Below, one piece after another: positions 50,438 to 61,043 of a DNA stretch of 64,000 bases. The notes beneath the pieces were generated by a model. The model saw nothing but the letters and a program-made list of their open reading frames with translations, was not told the origin of the DNA and made no database searches. Both the position numbers and the translations under genes were made by a program. The stretch is from positions 186,001-250,000 of the forward strand of contig NZ_JAUTXR010000180.1 of NCBI RefSeq assembly GCF_030658505.1, in the 5' to 3' direction. The number at the start of each line of letters is the position of its first letter. Position 1 is the first letter of the stretch. Source of the DNA: Stenotrophomonas raiganjensis (SeqCode) (GTDB lineage: Bacteria; Pseudomonadota; Gammaproteobacteria; Xanthomonadales; Xanthomonadaceae).

Positions 50438-50911
50438 TCAACGCACCCCGGTATGGCCGAATCCACCCGTTCCCCGCACGCTGTCGGTGAAAGTATCCAC
50501 CACCTGCAGGCTGACGCGGGCAATCGGCACCACCACCAGCTGCGCGATGCGATCGCCCGGCTCGATGGTGAAGGCCTCGCGGCCACGGTTCCAGACGCTG
50601 ATCAGCAGCGGGCCCTGGTAGTCGGCGTCGATCAGGCCGGTACCGTTGCCGAGCACGATGCCGTGGCGATGGCCCAGCCCGGAACGCGGCAGGATCACCG
50701 CACACAGGTTCGGATCGGCGATATGAATGGCCAGGCCGCTCGGCACCAGCGCCGTGTCGCCCGGCTGCAGGGTCAGCGCGGTATCCAGCGCGGCGCGCAG
50801 ATCCATGCCGGCGCTGGCTTCGGTCGCGTAGGCCGGCAGCGGCCAGCTGTCGCCGAAACGCGGATCGAGCAGCTTGACCTGCAGCGGTTGGGAAGTGAAA
50901 GCCTGGGTCAT
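50438..50911 (-). CDS. dut: dUTP diphosphatase
   Basis: A 157-residue homotrimeric enzyme hydrolysing dUTP to dUMP. The five motifs are visible: [33 protein letters not shown] and [10 protein letters not shown]. It overlaps coaBC by 4 bp (ATGA), so translation is coupled. Confidence 0.97.
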   Translation of the reverse strand: MTQAFTSQPLQVKLLDPRFGDSWPLPAYATEASAGMDLRAALDTALTLQPGDTALVPSGLAIHIADPNLCAVILPRSGLGHRHGIVLGNGTGLIDADYQGPLLISVWNRGREAFTIEPGDRIAQLVVVPIARVSLQVVDTFTDSVRGTGGFGHTGVR

Positions 50912-52170
50912 GCCTGGAGTCTCCGCGCGATCAGCGCCAGCAGTTGTTCGGCCAGCTCGCGCTTGGAGGTGGCCGGGAATACCTGTTCACCGTCCTGCCA
51001 GAAGGCTGTGGCGGCGTTGTTGTCACTCTCGAAACCGCCGCCGCTGATGCCGACCTGGTTGGCGATCACCAGGTCCAGGCGTTTGTCGACCAGCTTGCCA
51101 CGCGCGTATTTCTCCACGTCGTGGGTCTCGGCGGCAAAGCCGACCACCAGTTTCAGCGACTGCGTCTGCGCAGCGACTTCGGCCAGGATGTCCGGCGTGC
51201 GCACCAGCTCGATCACCAGCGACTGGCTGTCGGCAGTCTTCTTCAGCTTCTGCGCGGCCACCTGGCGCGGCGTGTAGTCAGACACCGCGGCGGCACCGAT
51301 ATAGATGTCGGCCGGCAACGACTTCAGCACGGCATCGCGCATCTGCGCGGCCGAGCGCACGTCCACGCGCTGCACACCGGGCGGCGTCGGCAGCTGCACC
51401 GGGCCACTGACCAGCACCACCTGGGCGCCCATCGCCGCAGCGGCGGCGGCCAGGGCGAAGCCCATCTTGCCGCTGCTGCGGTTGCCGACATAGCGCACCG
51501 GGTCGATGTCTTCATAGGTCGGGCCAGCACTGATCAGCAGGCGCAGGCCCTGCAGCGCGCGGGTTTCCGGCGCGGCAACCGCTGCCGCCGCACTTCCGTG
51601 GGCAGCCAGCGCGGCAACGATGTCGCCCGGCTCGGCCAGGCGACCGGGACCCGATTCACCCTCGGCCAGCGGACCGTCGACCGGGCCGATCACCTGAGCA
51701 CCACGCTGGCGCAGCAGTGCGATGTTGGCCTGGGTGGCCGGATGCAGCCACATGCGATGGTTCATCGCCGGGCAGACCGTCAGCGGCGCGGTACTGGCCA
51801 GGCACAGGGTGCTGACCAGGTCATCGGCATGGCCCTGGGCCAAGCGGGCCAGCAGATCGGCGGTACCCGGGGCGACCACGATGCGATCGGCCCAGCGGGC
51901 CAGCTCGATGTGGCCCATGGCCTGCTCGGCGGCGCTGTCCCACAGCGTGGTGCGGGTCGGCTGCCCGGACAGGGCCTGGAAACTGAGCGGAGTGACGAAC
52001 TGCTGGGCACCGGCGGTCATCGCCACCTGCACCTGGGCACCGGCGTCGCGCAGGCGCCGCACCAGCTCCAGGGCCTTGTAGGCCGCGATCCCGCCTCCGA
52101 CGCACAACAGCAGTTTCTGACCTTCCAGCGCGCGGGCCGGCGCGGGGGAAGCGTTGGGGGAGTCAGCCAC
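50908..52170 (-). CDS. coaBC: Phosphopantothenoylcysteine decarboxylase/synthetase
   Basis: A 420-residue bifunctional enzyme of coenzyme A synthesis. The N-terminal CoaC flavin decarboxylase (about 18-195) has [20 protein letters not shown] and CPAMNHRMW; the C-terminal CoaB synthetase has [24 protein letters not shown] and [11 protein letters not shown] start at 52170 after AGGAAT; the ORF extends further upstream without homology. First gene of the coaBC-dut-algC operon, the same order as in Pseudomonas. Confidence 0.95.
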   Translation of the reverse strand: MADSPNASPAPARALEGQKLLLCVGGGIAAYKALELVRRLRDAGAQVQVAMTAGAQQFVTPLSFQALSGQPTRTTLWDSAAEQAMGHIELARWADRIVVAPGTADLLARLAQGHADDLVSTLCLASTAPLTVCPAMNHRMWLHPATQANIALLRQRGAQVIGPVDGPLAEGESGPGRLAEPGDIVAALAAHGSAAAAVAAPETRALQGLRLLISAGPTYEDIDPVRYVGNRSSGKMGFALAAAAAAMGAQVVLVSGPVQLPTPPGVQRVDVRSAAQMRDAVLKSLPADIYIGAAAVSDYTPRQVAAQKLKKTADSQSLVIELVRTPDILAEVAAQTQSLKLVVGFAAETHDVEKYARGKLVDKRLDLVIANQVGISGGGFESDNNAATAFWQDGEQVFPATSKRELAEQLLALIARRLQA

Positions 52171-52399
52171 CTGGAATTCCTGTGCAAACGAGGGCGCTAG
52201 CTTACCCGATGGTCGGTAATGTCCCGGTGCAGGGTGCACATAGCGGACAGCTATCAGCAGATGGAGCACGCTGCGCTTGACCGGGGCATTTACCCGGCGT
52301 CGGTTTCGGACCTTTCCTATACCTCTTCGCCCTTGCGCTTTTGCAGAATCAGGCGTTGGCCGCTGTTCGCAGTGGTCCGTCCGATCCCCGAGGAGCCTC

Positions 52400-53026
52400 G
52401 TGCACCCGCGCATCATCATTGCCGACGACCATCCCGTGGTCCTGCACGGCATCCGCATCGTGCTGCAGGCCCACCTGATGGAGATCGTCGGCAGCGCCAG
52501 CGACGGCACGGAACTGCTGCAGCTGCTGGAGCGCCATGGCTGCGATGCAGTGCTGACCGATCTGTCCATGCCGGGGGACGGCCCGGATGGCCCGGAACTG
52601 ATCGACGCACTGCACGCGCGCCATCCCGGGCTGCCGGTGGTAGTGCTGACCGGTGCTCGCCATCCCGGACTGCTTGATGGTCTGCTGCGCGAGGGCATCA
52701 GCGGCCTGGTCGACAAATGCGCCGATTTCAATGAACTGCCGCAGGCACTGACCGCGGCACTGGCCGGCCAGGTGTTCGTTTCCCAGCAGCTGCGCCACCA
52801 CCTGCAGGCCCGCGACCTGCTGTTCCCGCGCGAACCGGCGCCACTGTCGGCGCGCGAGCAGGAAGTACTGGATCTGCTGGCAGCCGGACTGAACGTGAAT
52901 GCCGTCGCCGAACGCTGCGGGCGCAGCCCGAAGACGATCAGCCGGCAGAAGGCCGAAGCCAAGCGCAAGCTGGGCCTGCAGAACAACCAGGAACTGTTCG
53001 ATTACCTGCAGACCCGGCGCGGGTGA
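52400..53026 (+). CDS. LuxR-type response regulator (RcsB-like)
   Basis: A 208-residue regulator. Receiver: [14 protein letters not shown] (acidic pair), phospho-Asp in [11 protein letters not shown] near residue 54, Lys in LVDKCAD. The C-terminal HTH is [45 protein letters not shown], with the SRQK block of RcsB-type regulators. GTG 52400 follows GAGGAG. No cognate kinase is visible in the window. A related, more divergent regulator lies at 61440. Confidence 0.88.
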   Translation: MHPRIIIADDHPVVLHGIRIVLQAHLMEIVGSASDGTELLQLLERHGCDAVLTDLSMPGDGPDGPELIDALHARHPGLPVVVLTGARHPGLLDGLLREGISGLVDKCADFNELPQALTAALAGQVFVSQQLRHHLQARDLLFPREPAPLSAREQEVLDLLAAGLNVNAVAERCGRSPKTISRQKAEAKRKLGLQNNQELFDYLQTRRG

Positions 53027-53096
53027 GGCATCGCCCGACCCTGAATTGCGGTGTGCCCCGATGGGAGCCGCCACCCCGGCTGGTAATGATGCAGGC

Positions 53097-53801
53097 ATGC
53101 CCATCCATGACTGGCCCGAACAGGAACGCCCCCGCGAAAAGCTGATCGCCCGTGGGCCAACCGCACTTTCCGACGCCGAACTGCTGGCGTTGTTCCTCGG
53201 CTCCGGATTCGGCGGGCGCGATGCAGTTCAGACCGCGCGCGACCTGCTGCAGGCGCATGGCCCGTTGCGGGTGCTGCTGGACCGCTCCGCGGGTGACCTG
53301 GCCCGCCTGCCCGGCCTCGGCCCGGCACGCAGCTGCACGCTGGCCGCCGGGCTGGAGCTGGCCCACCGCTACCTGGCGGCCGAGCTGGAACACGGCGAAG
53401 CGGTCGGCAACAACCCCGCAGCGGTCGGCCGCTATCTGCAGCACCGCCTGCGCGGGCAGGCGCGGGAAATCTTCATGGCCCTGTTCCTGGACAACCGTCA
53501 CCGCCTGATCGCCTGCGAGGAACTGTTCCACGGCACCATCAACGCCGCCCCGGTCTACCCCCGCGAGGTGGTGCGCCGCGCCCTGCTGCACAATGCGGCG
53601 GCGGTGATCCTCAGCCACAACCACCCCTCCGGCGACCCGGAACCCTCCGGCGCCGATACCCGCATCACCGATGAACTGCAGCGGGCACTGGCGCTGGTGG
53701 ATGTGCGCCTGCTGGACCACTTCGTGGTCGGCGAGGGCCGTCCCGTTTCGTTTGCTGAACGGGGCCTGCTGTCACCGCCCCAGCCCCGCCTGTTCGGCTG
53801 A
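53097..53801 (+). CDS. radC: RadC/YeeS family JAMM protein
   Basis: A 234-residue protein. N-terminal UPF0758 helix-hairpin-helix region ([26 protein letters not shown], then [15 protein letters not shown]), and a C-terminal JAB1/MPN domain with the metal motif [16 protein letters not shown]. The function of chromosomal RadC remains unclear despite the DNA-repair name. The ATG at 53097 gives the common [16 protein letters not shown] start. Confidence 0.93.
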   Translation: MPIHDWPEQERPREKLIARGPTALSDAELLALFLGSGFGGRDAVQTARDLLQAHGPLRVLLDRSAGDLARLPGLGPARSCTLAAGLELAHRYLAAELEHGEAVGNNPAAVGRYLQHRLRGQAREIFMALFLDNRHRLIACEELFHGTINAAPVYPREVVRRALLHNAAAVILSHNHPSGDPEPSGADTRITDELQRALALVDVRLLDHFVVGEGRPVSFAERGLLSPPQPRLFG

Positions 53802-53915
53802 GCCTGCGCCAGCCACGGGCCACCGGTGGCCCCCACAGGCAGGTTTCGGTCAGCGTGGCCGCTGGTATCTGCGCTAAAATGGGCGATTCCGCCGCTCATT
53901 CTCACAGCAGGCCTC

Positions 53916-55604
53916 GTGAAAAATCTCCTCCGCGCCCTGATCAGCCAAGGCATCGAAGCCTTGCGCGCCAATGGCACCCTGCCCGCCGACTCCCTGCCGC
54001 CGGACTTCGTGGTCGAGCGCCCGAAGACCCGCGACCACGGCGACTTCGCCACCAACGCCGCGATGCTGCTGGCCAAGGCCGCGCGCAGCAATCCGCGCGC
54101 ACTGGCACAGGCACTGGTCGAGGCGCTGCCGCGCAGCGAGGACGTCAGCAAGGTCGAGATCGCCGGCCCCGGCTTCATCAACTTCCACCTGGCCCCGGCC
54201 GCGTACCAGCGCGAAACCGCCTCGGTCATCAAGGAAGCCCACGACTACGGCCGCAACCTGTCCGGCAACGGCCGCACGGTGGGCGTCGAGTACGTGTCGG
54301 CCAACCCGACCGGCCCGCTGCATGTCGGCCACGGCCGCGCGGCGGCGATCGGCGACTGCGTGGCACGCGTGCTCGATGCCAACGGCTGGAACGCCAAGCG
54401 CGAGTTCTACTACAACGACGCCGGCGTGCAGATCGAGAACCTGGCGCTGTCCACCCAGGCACGGATCAAGGGCATCGCGCCGGACCAGGACGGCTGGCCG
54501 GAAGGTGGCTACCGCGGTGAATACATCGCCGACGTCGCCCGCGCCTACATGGCCGGCGCCAGCGTTGATCTGGAAGGCAGCACCGTGGTTGGCGCCAAGG
54601 ATCCGGACGACATGCAGGCGATCCGCCGCTTCGCCGTGGCTTACCTGCGCAACGAGCAGAACCTGGACCTGGCCGCGTTCGGCGTCGACTTCGACATCTA
54701 CTTCCTGGAAAGCTCGCTGTACGCCGACGGCAAGGTCGCTGAAGCGGTCGCCAAGCTGCAGGCGTCGGGCCACACCTACGAGGAGGGCGGCGCGCTGTGG
54801 CTGCGCAGCACCGACTTCGGTGACGACAAGGACCGCGTGATGCGCAAGTCCGACGGCACCTTCACCTACTTCGTACCGGACGTGGCCTACCACCTGTCCA
54901 AGTGGCAGCGTGGCTACGAGCGCGCGATCACCGAGCTGGGCGCCGACCACCACGGCTCGCTGGCGCGCGTGCGCGCCGGCCTGCAGGCGATGGAAGTGGG
55001 CATCCCGCAGGGCTGGCCGGAATACGTGCTGCACCAGATGGTCACCGTCATGCGCGGCGGCGAGGAAGTGAAGCTGTCCAAGCGTGCCGGCAGCTACTTC
55101 ACCCTGCGCGACCTGATCGAGGAAGCCGGCCGCGATGCCACCCGTTGGTTCCTGATCGCGCGCAAGCCTGATTCGCAGCTGACCTTCGACATCGACCTGG
55201 CCCGCCAGCAGAGCAACGACAACCCGGTGTTCTACGTCCAGTACGCCCACGCCCGCGTCTGCAGCCTGCTGCGCCAGGCACAGGAGAAGGGCCTGGTGTA
55301 CGAACAGGGCAACGGGCTGGCCAACCTTGGCCGCCTGGCCGACGATGCCTCGCTGTTGCTGATGAACGAGATCTCGCGGTATCCGGAAGTGGTGGAAGCG
55401 GCCGGCGTGGCGCTGGAGCCGCACCTGGTGGCGCAGTACCTGCGTGAATTGGCGCACGCGTTCCACACGTGGTATCACGGGACGCCAGTGCTGGTGGACG
55501 ACACCGCCGACCGCAACGCCAAGCTGACCCTGGCCTGCGCGGCACGCCAGGTGCTGGCCAACGGCCTCGACCTCCTGGGCGTCAGTGCCCCGGAAAAAAT
55601 GTAA
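53916..55604 (+). CDS. argS: Arginyl-tRNA synthetase
   Basis: A 562-residue class Ia synthetase. HIGH motif as [12 protein letters not shown] near residue 130 within [18 protein letters not shown] variant KLSKRAG near 390, and an anticodon-binding helical domain at the C-terminus with [14 protein letters not shown] start; TAAAAT -10 at 53875-53880. The SPOR gene follows by 21 nt. Confidence 0.97.
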   Translation: MKNLLRALISQGIEALRANGTLPADSLPPDFVVERPKTRDHGDFATNAAMLLAKAARSNPRALAQALVEALPRSEDVSKVEIAGPGFINFHLAPAAYQRETASVIKEAHDYGRNLSGNGRTVGVEYVSANPTGPLHVGHGRAAAIGDCVARVLDANGWNAKREFYYNDAGVQIENLALSTQARIKGIAPDQDGWPEGGYRGEYIADVARAYMAGASVDLEGSTVVGAKDPDDMQAIRRFAVAYLRNEQNLDLAAFGVDFDIYFLESSLYADGKVAEAVAKLQASGHTYEEGGALWLRSTDFGDDKDRVMRKSDGTFTYFVPDVAYHLSKWQRGYERAITELGADHHGSLARVRAGLQAMEVGIPQGWPEYVLHQMVTVMRGGEEVKLSKRAGSYFTLRDLIEEAGRDATRWFLIARKPDSQLTFDIDLARQQSNDNPVFYVQYAHARVCSLLRQAQEKGLVYEQGNGLANLGRLADDASLLLMNEISRYPEVVEAAGVALEPHLVAQYLRELAHAFHTWYHGTPVLVDDTADRNAKLTLACAARQVLANGLDLLGVSAPEKM

Positions 55605-55625
55605 GCATCAGGAGACGCAGTACAC

Positions 55626-56534
55626 ATGGCAGCACGACGCGGCAAAAGCCAGGCACGACGCAACAGCGGCAGCCAGGGCACACCCGGATGGGTGTGGCTG
55701 GTGGCCGGTGTGGCAATCGCGGCCGTGGTGTTCCTGGCGGCGCCGAACCTGTTCAAGGGCGAAGGTGATGGTTTCCTGCGCGCCGGTCCGCAGCCGAACC
55801 CGAACGCGCAACCGGCCCCGGTCGCTGATGCCGACAGCGATGTCGGCACCCAGCCCGCCGCACAGCCGGCCACGCCGAAGCCGGCTGAACCGGAAAAGCC
55901 GGCCGCCACCCAGTACGACTTCTACACCCTGCTGCCGGGCAAGGAAGTTGAAATGTCCGACGCCGAACTGGCCGCCAGCGCGCGCGCCGAGGACCAGCGC
56001 CGGGCCAAGGCCGAAGCGCAGCGCGCGCAGGCCGCACTGGAAGGCAAGCCGGTACCGCCGGCCGCAGCCACCGCCGCCCCTGCACCGACGGCAAACGCCA
56101 GCGTGGCCAGCACCGCGCAGGTGACCGCCACCAGCCGTCCGCTGCCGGCACCGCTGAGCGAGCGCCCGGCCGCGGCAACGCCGCCGGCCAGCACGGCCCC
56201 GGCCTCGACCAGCACCGCCGCTGCCACGCCGGCAGCGCGTGCGGAAACCGCACCGGCAACGGCTGCTGTCCCGGCCGCCGCCGCACCGGCGGCTGCCGAC
56301 AACGCCCGCTATATCCTGCAGGCGGGTGCCTTCGGTGCCTCCGGCGATGCCGAAGCAACCAAGGCCAAGCTGGCAATGATGGGCCTGGCCGCGCGCGTGG
56401 AATCGGCGCAGATCAACGGCAAGACCGTGTACCGCGTGCGCATGGGGCCGTATGGCAGCGCCGGCGAACTGTCCGAAGCCAAGCAGAAGCTGGATGGCAC
56501 CGGCCTGCAGGCGATGGCGATCAAGGCACAGTGA
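55626..56534 (+). CDS. FtsN-like SPOR domain protein
   Basis: A 302-residue bitopic membrane protein: a basic N-tail (MAARRGKSQARRNSG), a transmembrane helix (about 21-40), a 180-residue Pro/Ala-rich spacer with a coiled segment, and a SPOR domain at about 226-302 (YILQAGAFGASGDAEATKAKL). The same arrangement as FtsN, which activates septal peptidoglycan synthesis. It is co-transcribed with argS, as in Pseudomonas. Confidence 0.85.
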   Translation: MAARRGKSQARRNSGSQGTPGWVWLVAGVAIAAVVFLAAPNLFKGEGDGFLRAGPQPNPNAQPAPVADADSDVGTQPAAQPATPKPAEPEKPAATQYDFYTLLPGKEVEMSDAELAASARAEDQRRAKAEAQRAQAALEGKPVPPAAATAAPAPTANASVASTAQVTATSRPLPAPLSERPAAATPPASTAPASTSTAAATPAARAETAPATAAVPAAAAPAAADNARYILQAGAFGASGDAEATKAKLAMMGLAARVESAQINGKTVYRVRMGPYGSAGELSEAKQKLDGTGLQAMAIKAQ

Positions 56535-56552
56535 TCTGTCGGATCCAAATGG

Positions 56553-56584
56553 AAAAAGCCGGGCATTGCCCGGCTTTTTTTTTG
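56553..56584 (+). terminator. Terminator of argS-SPOR operon
   Basis: AAAAAGCCGGGC-ATT-GCCCGGC followed by nine T residues, about 18 nt after the stop codon. Confidence 0.92.
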
Positions 56585-56658
56585 CGTTGGCAATGGCGAG
56601 AACAGCAGCCGAGCATGGGCTTGTATGTTCCTCCCCGCTCGGCTCTGCAGGCCGCAGG

Positions 56659-57411
56659 TCAGCCCTCGCGGGCAACCTGGAAGCCTGCAAACGACTGGCT
56701 GACCGGCATCAGCTCCAGGCGGTTGATGTTCAGGTGCGGCGGCAGCGTGGCCACCCAGAAGATCTGTTCGGCGATGTCCTCGGCGGTCATCGGGTTGGCG
56801 CCGCTGTACAGCTTGTCCGACGCGGCCTGGTCGCCGTGCGTACGCACCACGGTGAATTCGGTTTCGGCCATGCCCGGCTCGATCGTGGTCACCCGCACGC
56901 CGGTGCCGTGCAGGTCGGACCGCAGTCCCAGCGAGAACTGGCTGACAAAGGCCTTGGTGCCGCCGTAGGCGTTGCCGCCCGGATACGGGTAGACGCCGGC
57001 CACCGACGAGATGTTGATGATCGCGCCCTTGCGTTCCACCAGCTGCGGCAGCAGGCGATGGGTCAGAGTCACCAGCGCGGTGATGTTGGTGTCGATCATC
57101 GTGGTCCAGTCCGACAGCCTGGCGCTCTGCGCCGGCGCGGTGCCCTGCGCCAGGCCGGCGTTGTTGACCAGCAGATCGATCTCGCCGAAGGCGGGCGGCA
57201 GTGCCAGCAGCGCGGCCTCCATCGCCACCGGATCGCGGATGTCGAAGGCCGCGGCATGTACCACGTCCTTGCCGTAGCGGTCGACCAGCGGCTGCAGGCG
57301 CTCGCCGCGGCGACCGGTGGCGATCACCTTCCAGCCCGCCTGGGCGAAGCGGTGGACGGCGGCGGCGCCGAAGCCGGACGTGGCGCCGGTAATCAGGACG
57401 GTGCGGGTCAT
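56659..57411 (-). CDS. Short-chain dehydrogenase (YdfG-like)
   Basis: A 250-residue NADP-dependent SDR. Cofactor motif LITGATSGFGAAAVHRF, NNAG at about 84, the catalytic Ser in IINISSVAGVYPYPG and YGGTK. The sequence EPGMAETEFTVVR is typical of YdfG-type 3-hydroxy acid dehydrogenases. ATG 57411; the longer frame to 57948 is antisense to the DUF1456 gene and rejected. Confidence 0.9.
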   Translation of the reverse strand: MTRTVLITGATSGFGAAAVHRFAQAGWKVIATGRRGERLQPLVDRYGKDVVHAAAFDIRDPVAMEAALLALPPAFGEIDLLVNNAGLAQGTAPAQSARLSDWTTMIDTNITALVTLTHRLLPQLVERKGAIINISSVAGVYPYPGGNAYGGTKAFVSQFSLGLRSDLHGTGVRVTTIEPGMAETEFTVVRTHGDQAASDKLYSGANPMTAEDIAEQIFWVATLPPHLNINRLELMPVSQSFAGFQVAREG

Positions 57412-57492
57412 CAGGCAACTCCAAGGGAAACCAGACCCCCATTCTGGCATCGTCGGCCAGCCGCTGTGTTGCCGGATCGGCCAGATCCGGAG

Positions 57493-57527
57493 CCGGATTC
57501 CTTTGCTTCGCGAAGGGATCCGACCCC
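57493..57527. repeat. GGATCC-type hairpin
   Basis: CCGGATTCCTTT-GCTTCGCG-AAGGGATCCG with one mismatch, followed by GACCCCG. Same class as the hairpins at 6332 and 10004. It lies between divergent SDR and DUF1456 genes. Confidence 0.5.
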
Positions 57528-57544
57528 GCCCGCAGGGGGGCCGG

Positions 57545-57556
57545 TACAATGGGCCA
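57545..57556 (+). promoter_or_regulatory. Possible leaderless start of DUF1456 gene
   Basis: TACAAT (57545-57550) ends 5 nt before the ATG at 57556; there is no Shine-Dalgarno sequence. Confidence 0.42.
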
Positions 57557-58023
57557 TGATCAACAACGATGTACTGCGCAGCGTGCGCTACTCCCTGGAC
57601 CTGGGCGACCACCATGTGGTGACCCTGTGCCAGATGGCCGACCCGGCCTTTGCCGTGGATACCGAACAGGTGAAAGCCTGGCTGCGCCGCGAGGATGAAG
57701 CCGGCTTCGAGGCGATGAGCGACAGCGCGCTGGCGCACTTCCTCGACGGCCTGATCGTGCATCTGCGTGGTCGTGATGAGAGCCAGCCGCAGCGCGCGGT
57801 GGAGACCCGCATCGACAACAACCTGGTGCTGAAGAAGCTGCGCGTCGCATTCCAGCTGCGCGACGTTGACCTGATGGACATCTTCGCCAGTGCCGGTTTC
57901 ACCGTGTCCAAGTCGGAAGTGGGCGCGCTGTTCCGCCAGCCCGGCCACGCCAACTACCGGCGCTGCCTGGACCAGATGCTGCGCAATTTCCTCAAGGGCC
58001 TGAGCCTGCGCCTGCGCGGCTGA
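57556..58023 (+). CDS. DUF1456 protein (YehS-like)
   Basis: A 155-residue protein made of two DUF1456 repeats, starting MINNDVLRSVRYSLDL and NNLVLKKLRVAFQLRD, each followed by a short helix pair ending in LxxFLxGL. Function unknown; E. coli YehS is the same size (156). No signal. Its 3' end overlaps the convergent LysR gene by 32 bp. Confidence 0.88.
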   Translation: MINNDVLRSVRYSLDLGDHHVVTLCQMADPAFAVDTEQVKAWLRREDEAGFEAMSDSALAHFLDGLIVHLRGRDESQPQRAVETRIDNNLVLKKLRVAFQLRDVDLMDIFASAGFTVSKSEVGALFRQPGHANYRRCLDQMLRNFLKGLSLRLRG

Positions 58024-58879
58024 GCACGGCTTCGACGAACGCGCGCGCTGCCGGCGTCGCTACCCGCTGCCAGACCAGATGCACGCGCCGGGTGGGGGTG
58101 GGCTGCAGGGGAATCTGCACCACCCCTTCAAAACCGTCGGCGATCAATGCCGGTACGATGCCGACCGCCAGGCCATGACGGACGAAGCGCTCGACCAGTT
58201 CCATCAGGTTGACCTCGAAGCGCACCGTGTGCGGCAGGCCCGCGGCGGCGAACGCATCATCGGTCTGCCGGCGCGCACCGGTGCCGCGCGGGAAGTCGAC
58301 CAATGCCTCATCCTTCAGTTCGGCCAAGGGCAGCCGCTTGCGTTTGGCCAACCGGTGCGACGGCGCCAGCACTGCCACCAGATCCTCTTCCTGCAGCATC
58401 TGGTGACAGACGCCGTCGAGGGCCGCAGAAGGCGCCAGCCCGACCAGTGCTACGTCCAGCTCGCGTGACTGCACCTGCGCGATCAAGACCTCGCTCTTCT
58501 CCACCCGCAGCTGGAACTCCACCTGCGGATGCACCTGCTGGAAGGCCGCCAGCATCGCCACCACATCGATATCGGTCAGCGAAGAAATCTGCCCGATCGC
58601 CAGCAGGCCACGGACTTCGCCCGTGACGGCGGCCACATCGGCGCGCAGATGGCGCAGGCTGGCCAGTACCTGGCGCGCATGCACCAGCAGCGCCTCGCCA
58701 GCAGCGGTCGGACGCACCTGGCGCGGCAGGCGCTCGAACAGCGGCGTGCCCAGTTCCTGTTCCAGATGGGCAATCTGGTGGCTGAGCGCAGACTGCACCA
58801 CGTGGCAGCGCTCGGCGGCACGGGTGAAGTTGCCCTCCTCGGCCAGGGCGACGGCAAATTCGAGCTGCTTGAGGTTCAT
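57992..58879 (-). CDS. LysR family transcriptional regulator
   Basis: A 295-residue regulator. N-terminal winged HTH: MNLKQLEFAVALAEEGNFTRAAERCHVVQSALSHQIAHLEQELG. The C-terminal effector domain begins near residue 92. It is divergent from the MFS gene with about 100 bp between starts, a normal LysR-target arrangement, so it probably controls that efflux gene. The inducer is unknown. Its 3' end overlaps the DUF1456 gene by 32 bp. Confidence 0.93.
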   Translation of the reverse strand: MNLKQLEFAVALAEEGNFTRAAERCHVVQSALSHQIAHLEQELGTPLFERLPRQVRPTAAGEALLVHARQVLASLRHLRADVAAVTGEVRGLLAIGQISSLTDIDVVAMLAAFQQVHPQVEFQLRVEKSEVLIAQVQSRELDVALVGLAPSAALDGVCHQMLQEEDLVAVLAPSHRLAKRKRLPLAELKDEALVDFPRGTGARRQTDDAFAAAGLPHTVRFEVNLMELVERFVRHGLAVGIVPALIADGFEGVVQIPLQPTPTRRVHLVWQRVATPAARAFVEAVLSRAGAGSGP

Positions 58880-58910
58880 CCAGCTATCTTGTTTTCAGAT
58901 GACATGGATG

Positions 58911-58931
58911 ATGATGATTCATTTCCATCAT
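58911..58931. promoter_or_regulatory. Candidate LysR operator
   Basis: ATGATG-N9-CATCAT dyad (58911-58916, 58926-58931) in the divergent promoter region. Spacing is compatible with a LysR half-site pair. Confidence 0.4.
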
Positions 58932-58977
58932 GATCGCAGCAGGCGGACACTGTGCACCCCGCTTCCTGGAACACCGC

Positions 58978-60171
58978 GTGAGCCCGTCCCTCCCCCCTCT
59001 GCACCGCTGGCAGGTGCTGCTGATGTCGGTCGCCACCGGCGTGGCCGTGGCCAGCAACTACTATGCGCAGCCGCTGCTGCACACCATCGCCGATGCCTTC
59101 GGCGTGCCGTTCGGCCAGGTCGGCATGGTGGTTACTGCCGCACAGCTGAGCTATGCCGCCGGGCTGATCCTGCTGGTGCCGCTGGGTGACCTGTTCGAGC
59201 GCCGCCGCCTGATCGTGGTAATGAGCCTGCTGTCGGCCGGTGGCCTGGTGATCAGTGCCTGCGCACCGTCACTGACCTGGTTGCTGGTGGGGACCGCGAT
59301 CACCGGCCTGTTCTCGGTGGTCGCCCAGGTGCTGGTGCCGTTCGCGGCCACGCTGGCCGCGCCGGAACATCGTGGCCGCGTGGTCGGCACATTGATGAGT
59401 GGCCTGCTGCTGGGCATCCTGCTGGCGCGTACCGTGGCCGGCCTGCTTTCCAGCCTGGGCGACTGGCGCCTGGTGTATGCGATCGCTGCCGGCACCCTGG
59501 TGCTGACCGCACTGGCATTGCAGCGCGGCCTGCCGCGATTCCACCACAGCGCCGGCCTCGGCTATTTCGCCTTGCTGCGCTCGATCGGCGTGCTGTTCGT
59601 GCAGGAACCGGTGCTGCGCCAGCGCACCCTGCTGGGTGCCTGCAGCTTCGCCATGTTCGCGATCTTCTGGACCCCGCTCGCGTTCCTGCTGGCGCAGCCG
59701 CCTTACGCCTACAGCGACGCCACCATCGGCCTGTTCGGGCTGGTCGGTGCCGCCGGCACGCTGGCTGCGGGCCTGGCCGGGCGCATGTCCGACCGTGGCC
59801 AGACCGGTCGTGCCACCGCCATCGCGCTGGTGCTGTTGCTCCTGTCGTGGCTGCCACTGGGGCTGTCAGCGCACTCGCTGTGGGCACTGCTGGTTGGCGT
59901 GGTGGTGCTGGACCTGGCCGCGCAGCTGCTGCATGTGAGCAACCAGAACCTGATCTATGCGCTGCAGCCTGCGGCACGCAATCGGCTCAATGCCGGCTAC
60001 ATGACCGGCTATTTCATTGGCGGTTCGCTGGGTTCGCTGCTGTCGGCGCAGGTCTACCAGCGCTACGGTTGGACCGGCGTCTGCGTGGCGGGTGCCGCAG
60101 TGGCCGTGCTGGCCCTGCTGCTGTGGCTGCCCGGCGCGCTGCGCACGCGCCAGGCGGCGGCGTCGAACTAG
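58978..60171 (+). CDS. MFS transporter
   Basis: A 397-residue membrane protein with about 12 helices, of the YnfM/AraJ-like drug-efflux branch. The first loop reads GDLFERRRLIVVM after helix 2, the MFS motif A. NYYAQPLLHTIADAFGVP opens the protein. GTG 58978 has TGGA upstream; ATG 58930 is the alternative. It overlaps the convergent TorF gene by 4 bp. Confidence 0.88.
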   Translation: MSPSLPPLHRWQVLLMSVATGVAVASNYYAQPLLHTIADAFGVPFGQVGMVVTAAQLSYAAGLILLVPLGDLFERRRLIVVMSLLSAGGLVISACAPSLTWLLVGTAITGLFSVVAQVLVPFAATLAAPEHRGRVVGTLMSGLLLGILLARTVAGLLSSLGDWRLVYAIAAGTLVLTALALQRGLPRFHHSAGLGYFALLRSIGVLFVQEPVLRQRTLLGACSFAMFAIFWTPLAFLLAQPPYAYSDATIGLFGLVGAAGTLAAGLAGRMSDRGQTGRATAIALVLLLLSWLPLGLSAHSLWALLVGVVVLDLAAQLLHVSNQNLIYALQPAARNRLNAGYMTGYFIGGSLGSLLSAQVYQRYGWTGVCVAGAAVAVLALLLWLPGALRTRQAAASN

Positions 60172-60866
60172 AAGCTGCCCTGCAGCGCCAGTTCCCAACG
60201 CCCGCCGGCATTGCCGGGGAACAAGCGCTTGGCTGCGCTGTCGGTGCCATGCACGGTGGCACGCAGCTCCCATGCAGGCGTCAGCGTGGCGACGGCACTG
60301 AGCTGGCCATGCAGGTAGTCAGGCCCCTGCGCGGTGGCCAGCCAATACTGGCCCACCGCCGCTTCCAGGCGGAAGCGCTCGTGCAGCGGCACGCGCACAC
60401 CCAGCTGGGCATAGGTGCCGCGATGGCCGCCGGCCAGTGCATCGCTGGAATGCGCTACCTGCAGCCAGGCACGCTGCTTCCAGGCCAGCGTGGCGCTGAG
60501 TTCGGTCCAGTCCAATGCACGGCCGGTGCCCGGGTACAGGTAGCGGGTCAGATTCGCATCCAGCGTCCAGTCCGGGGCCAGCGCACCGGACCAGCCGGCG
60601 ACCACGTCGAACTCGCTGCGCGCGCCATTGTCTGGTTTGAACGAAACGCTGGAACCCCACGCGCTGGCATACCAGCCCGATGGGATCGAGACCTTCGCGC
60701 CAGCCTGCACCGCCGGGTCGCCATCGCTCTGCGAGCTGCCACGCCACACGTAGTCGCTGGTCAACGCTGCACTACCACTGACCTGCACCTGTGCCTGCGC
60801 ACTGCCGATGCCGAGCAGCCCTGCCAGCGCGGCCACAACGGCCGCCATCATCCCCTTGCTGTTCAC
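60168..60866 (-). CDS. TorF family putative porin (copy 2)
   Basis: A 232-residue outer-membrane beta-barrel protein. The mature start SGSAALTSDYVWRGSSQSDGDPAVQAG parallels copy 1 (SDYLFRGVSQTDEKPTLQAG) at 24063. The signal peptide ends GSAQA. It ends in Phe, as outer-membrane barrels often do. GTG 60866 is preferred because it supplies the Lys of the signal N-region; ATG 60851 and 60848 are alternatives. Confidence 0.8.
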   Translation of the reverse strand: MNSKGMMAAVVAALAGLLGIGSAQAQVQVSGSAALTSDYVWRGSSQSDGDPAVQAGAKVSIPSGWYASAWGSSVSFKPDNGARSEFDVVAGWSGALAPDWTLDANLTRYLYPGTGRALDWTELSATLAWKQRAWLQVAHSSDALAGGHRGTYAQLGVRVPLHERFRLEAAVGQYWLATAQGPDYLHGQLSAVATLTPAWELRATVHGTDSAAKRLFPGNAGGRWELALQGSF

Positions 60867-61043
60867 TGCACTGATGTCCTCGTCGAAGGCGGCCGCGCCG
60901 CCGGGACGGCAGTGTCGAGCGCCTGGCCGTAACGGATCGAGGGTGCTGCGCGGCCGACCGCGCAAATTCGGCGTAAATCCTGCAGCACGGGCCGCGCGTC
61001 GCCAGCGCGGTATCATGGCGCCTCGTTTCCAGGAACCAACCAC

